Shown here piece by piece: positions 4,819 through 6,935 of a stretch of 6,935 nucleotides of DNA. A model generated the notes under the pieces. That model searched no databases. It saw nothing but the letters and a program-made list of their open reading frames with translations, and had not been told where the DNA came from. The position numbers and the translations under genes are program-made. Origin of the DNA: Serpentinimonas sp. (lineage in GTDB: Bacteria; Pseudomonadota; Gammaproteobacteria; Burkholderiales; Burkholderiaceae_C); contig JALOSG010000139.1 of the NCBI GenBank assembly GCA_025458665.1, positions 1 through 6,935 of the forward strand, in the 5' to 3' direction. Positions within the stretch are counted from its first letter, which is position 1, and every line of letters starts with the position of its first letter.

Positions 4819-6935
4819 ATGACCGATGTTTCCTGGCCCGCCGAGGCCCGATCTCCTGCGCTGGACCCCCACTCGCCCTTGCTGCAATCCCTGAACGCCG
4901 AGCAGTTGCAGGCGGTGACCCTGCCCGCCGAGCACGCGCTGGTGCTGGCCGGTGCCGGCTCTGGCAAGACCCGCGTGCTGACCACGCGCATGGCGTGGCT
5001 CATGACCACCGGACAGGTCGGGCCGGGCGGTGTGCTGGCCGTGACCTTCACCAACAAGGCCGCCAAGGAAATGCTCACGCGGCTTTCCACGCTGCTGCCG
5101 GTGAATGTGCGGGGTATGTGGGTGGGCACTTTCCACGGCCTGTGCAACCGGCTGCTGCGCGCCCACTGGAAGCTGGTGGGCCTGCCGCAGGCTTTTCAGA
5201 TACTGGATACGCAGGACCAGCTGAGCGCGGTGAAGCGCCTGTGCAAGCAGTTCAAGGTGGACGAGGAGCGTTTCCCGCCCAAGCAACTGCAGTGGTTCAT
5301 AGCGGGCTGCAAGGAAGACGGTCTGCGCCCGCGCGATGTGGTGGTGCGCGACGAGGAAACCCGCAAGAAGGCCGAGCTGTACCAGCTGTACGAAGAGCAG
5401 TGCCAGCGCGAAGGCGTGGTGGATTTTGGCGAACTCATGCTGCGCAGTTACGAACTGCTGCGCGACAACGACCCGGTGCGCGAGCACTACCAGCGGCGCT
5501 TCCGGCACATCCTGATCGATGAGTTCCAGGACACCAACCGGCTGCAGTACGCGTGGATCAAGCAACTGGCGGGCCACGAGGACAACGGACGCTTCGTGAG
5601 CGGTGGCAACTGCGTGCTGGCCGTGGGCGACGACGACCAGAGCATCTACGCCTTCCGCGGCGCGCGCGTGGGCAACATGGCCGATTTTGTGCGCGAATTC
5701 AACGTGCAGCACCAGATCAAGCTGGAGCAGAACTACCGCAGCCACGGCAACATCCTCGACAGCGCCAAGGAACTCATCGACCACAACCGCCACCGGCTGG
5801 GCAAGAACCTGCGCACCGACCAGGGCGCTGGCGAGCCAGTGCGTGTGCTGGAAGCCCCCAGCGACTTTGCCGAGGCCCAGTGGATGGTGGAGGAAATGCG
5901 CCAGCTGGTGAAGAACGACGGTTTTGCCCGGCAGGAAATTGCCGTGCTTTACCGCAGCAACGCGCAGAGCCGGGTCATTGAAAGCGCGCTGTTCAACGCG
6001 GCGGTGCCGTACCGCGTGTACGGCGGGCTGCGCTTCTTCGAGCGCGCGGAAATCAAACACGCGCTGGCCTATTTGCGGCTGCTGGACAATCCGCGCGACG
6101 ACACGAGTTTTCTGCGGGTGGTGAATTTTCCGCCCCGGGGCATAGGCGCGCGCACCATTGAGCAATTGCAGGACGCGGCGCGCAACGCGGGGTGCTCTTT
6201 GCACGATGCGGTGAGCACGCTGAACGGCAAGGCCGGTGCCAACCTGTCGGCATTTGTGGCCCGGGTCGATGTGATGCGTGAGCAGACGGTGGGCGCCACG
6301 CTGCGCGAGATCATCGAGCTGGTGCTGCAGCACAGCGGCTTGCTGGAGCACTACCGCGCCGACCGCGACGGCGCCGACCGGGTGGAGAACCTGGAGGAAC
6401 TGGTGAACGCCGCCGAGAGCTTTGTGATGCAGGAAGGCTTTGGCCGCGATGCCAAGGCCTTGCCGCTGGATGAGACAGGATCGAGCTGGCCCGGCCAGTC
6501 CCCGGTGAGCCAGGGGCTGGACCCCACGGGCCCTGTGCAGGAGCCGGTATCAGGCCAGCTGCTGGATGCAGCGGGCGACACCGGCGAGACCCTGAGCCCG
6601 CTGGTGGCCTTCCTGACCCACGCCGCGCTGGAGTCGGGGGACAACCAGGCGCAGGCGGGCCAGGATGCTGTGCAGCTCATGACGGTGCACGCCGCCAAGG
6701 GCCTGGAGTTCGATGCGGTGTTCATCACCGGGCTGGAGGAGGGGCTGTTTCCGCACGAGAACTCGATGAACGACATGGACGGCCTGGAGGAGGAGCGCCG
6801 CCTGATGTACGTGGCCGTGACCCGCGCGCGCAAGCGCCTGTACCTGAGCCACGCCCAGACACGCATGCTGCACGGGCAGACGCGCTACAACCTGCGCAGC
6901 CGTTTCCTCGACGAGTTGCCCGAGCGCTGCCTGAA
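4819..6935 (+). CDS. uvrD: ATP-dependent DNA helicase II, UvrD/PcrA type, 3' truncated by window
   Basis: An open frame of 705 codons runs from ATG 4819 off the right edge. It is a superfamily-1A 3'-5' DNA helicase with motif I GAGSGKT (45-51, Lys50), Ia VTFTNKAAKEM, Ic GTFHGLCNRLL, II DEFQD (234-238), III GDDDQSIYAFRG (270-281), IV QNYRS (304-308), V TVHAAKGLEF (622-631) and VI YVAVTRARKRL (664-674). These proteins unwind DNA in nucleotide-excision and mismatch repair and strip RecA. HGQTRYNLRSRFLDELPE near the edge matches the end of the UvrD helicase core, so probably only a C-terminal tail is missing. AVQLMT before motif V and LEEGLFPHE after it favour UvrD/PcrA over Rep. The N-terminus is about 15 residues longer than in E. 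coli UvrD before the LNAEQ segment. An unusually long Pro/Gly/Asp-rich stretch (about 543-590) precedes the last core segment. Confidence 0.95.
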   Translation, partial: MTDVSWPAEARSPALDPHSPLLQSLNAEQLQAVTLPAEHALVLAGAGSGKTRVLTTRMAWLMTTGQVGPGGVLAVTFTNKAAKEMLTRLSTLLPVNVRGMWVGTFHGLCNRLLRAHWKLVGLPQAFQILDTQDQLSAVKRLCKQFKVDEERFPPKQLQWFIAGCKEDGLRPRDVVVRDEETRKKAELYQLYEEQCQREGVVDFGELMLRSYELLRDNDPVREHYQRRFRHILIDEFQDTNRLQYAWIKQLAGHEDNGRFVSGGNCVLAVGDDDQSIYAFRGARVGNMADFVREFNVQHQIKLEQNYRSHGNILDSAKELIDHNRHRLGKNLRTDQGAGEPVRVLEAPSDFAEAQWMVEEMRQLVKNDGFARQEIAVLYRSNAQSRVIESALFNAAVPYRVYGGLRFFERAEIKHALAYLRLLDNPRDDTSFLRVVNFPPRGIGARTIEQLQDAARNAGCSLHDAVSTLNGKAGANLSAFVARVDVMREQTVGATLREIIELVLQHSGLLEHYRADRDGADRVENLEELVNAAESFVMQEGFGRDAKALPLDETGSSWPGQSPVSQGLDPTGPVQEPVSGQLLDAAGDTGETLSPLVAFLTHAALESGDNQAQAGQDAVQLMTVHAAKGLEFDAVFITGLEEGLFPHENSMNDMDGLEEERRLMYVAVTRARKRLYLSHAQTRMLHGQTRYNLRSRFLDELPERCL

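Noticed and set aside
4297..6351. A 684-codon open frame on the minus strand opposite motB and uvrD.
   Set aside because: It lies antisense to two clearly conserved genes. The translation is His/Ala/Val/Gln-rich with no recognisable domain, as expected for a mirror frame in GC-rich DNA.
1..6935. A CRISPR array, insertion sequence, tRNA, rRNA or defence system.
   Set aside because: No regularly spaced direct repeats, transposase-like frames, terminal inverted repeats or tRNA-like cloverleaf segments were seen; all long frames are explained by housekeeping or motility genes.

Overview
This is an ordinary-looking stretch of GC-rich bacterial chromosome. The high GC content, the many G/C-ending codons and the close agreement of the proteins with betaproteobacterial families suggest a member of the Burkholderiales, most likely Comamonadaceae (Acidovorax-like genera). 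That placement is inferred from protein and base-composition style only; there is no rRNA or other taxonomic marker here.

Layout. (1) Bases 2-802 (+) are the 3' part of a DEAD-box RNA helicase with a long Gly/Arg-rich tail, closed by a clear Rho-independent terminator at 851-886. (2) Bases 937-1815 (+) encode a single alpha/beta hydrolase with HGGYW and GHSAG motifs, of the kynurenine-formamidase-like type. (3) Bases 1844-2821 (-) encode a complete GMP reductase (GuaC), convergent with the hydrolase across a 28-base gap. (4) Bases 2822-2999 are a divergent regulatory region whose two candidate promoters overlap almost base for base. (5) Bases 3000-3863 and 3878-4765 (+) form a two-gene unit for a flagellar stator pair, a MotA/PomA-like channel and a MotB/PomB-like peptidoglycan anchor. 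(6) Bases 4819-6935 (+) are a UvrD/PcrA-type DNA helicase that runs off the right edge with about 705 codons present.

How the genes relate. Only motA and motB form an obvious functional unit: ion channel plus wall anchor of the flagellar motor. GuaC (purine recycling), the two nucleic-acid helicases and the hydrolase are housekeeping or accessory genes with no clear shared pathway. No mobile element, CRISPR array, tRNA, rRNA or phage gene was seen, and no gap between genes exceeds 300 bases. I found no convincing new multi-gene system. The points most worth a second look are the interlocked guaC/motA promoters, a possible leaderless uvrD transcript, the PomA-like (possibly sodium-type) character of the stator, the Gram-positive-style GuaC, and a roughly 45-residue extra segment in UvrD.
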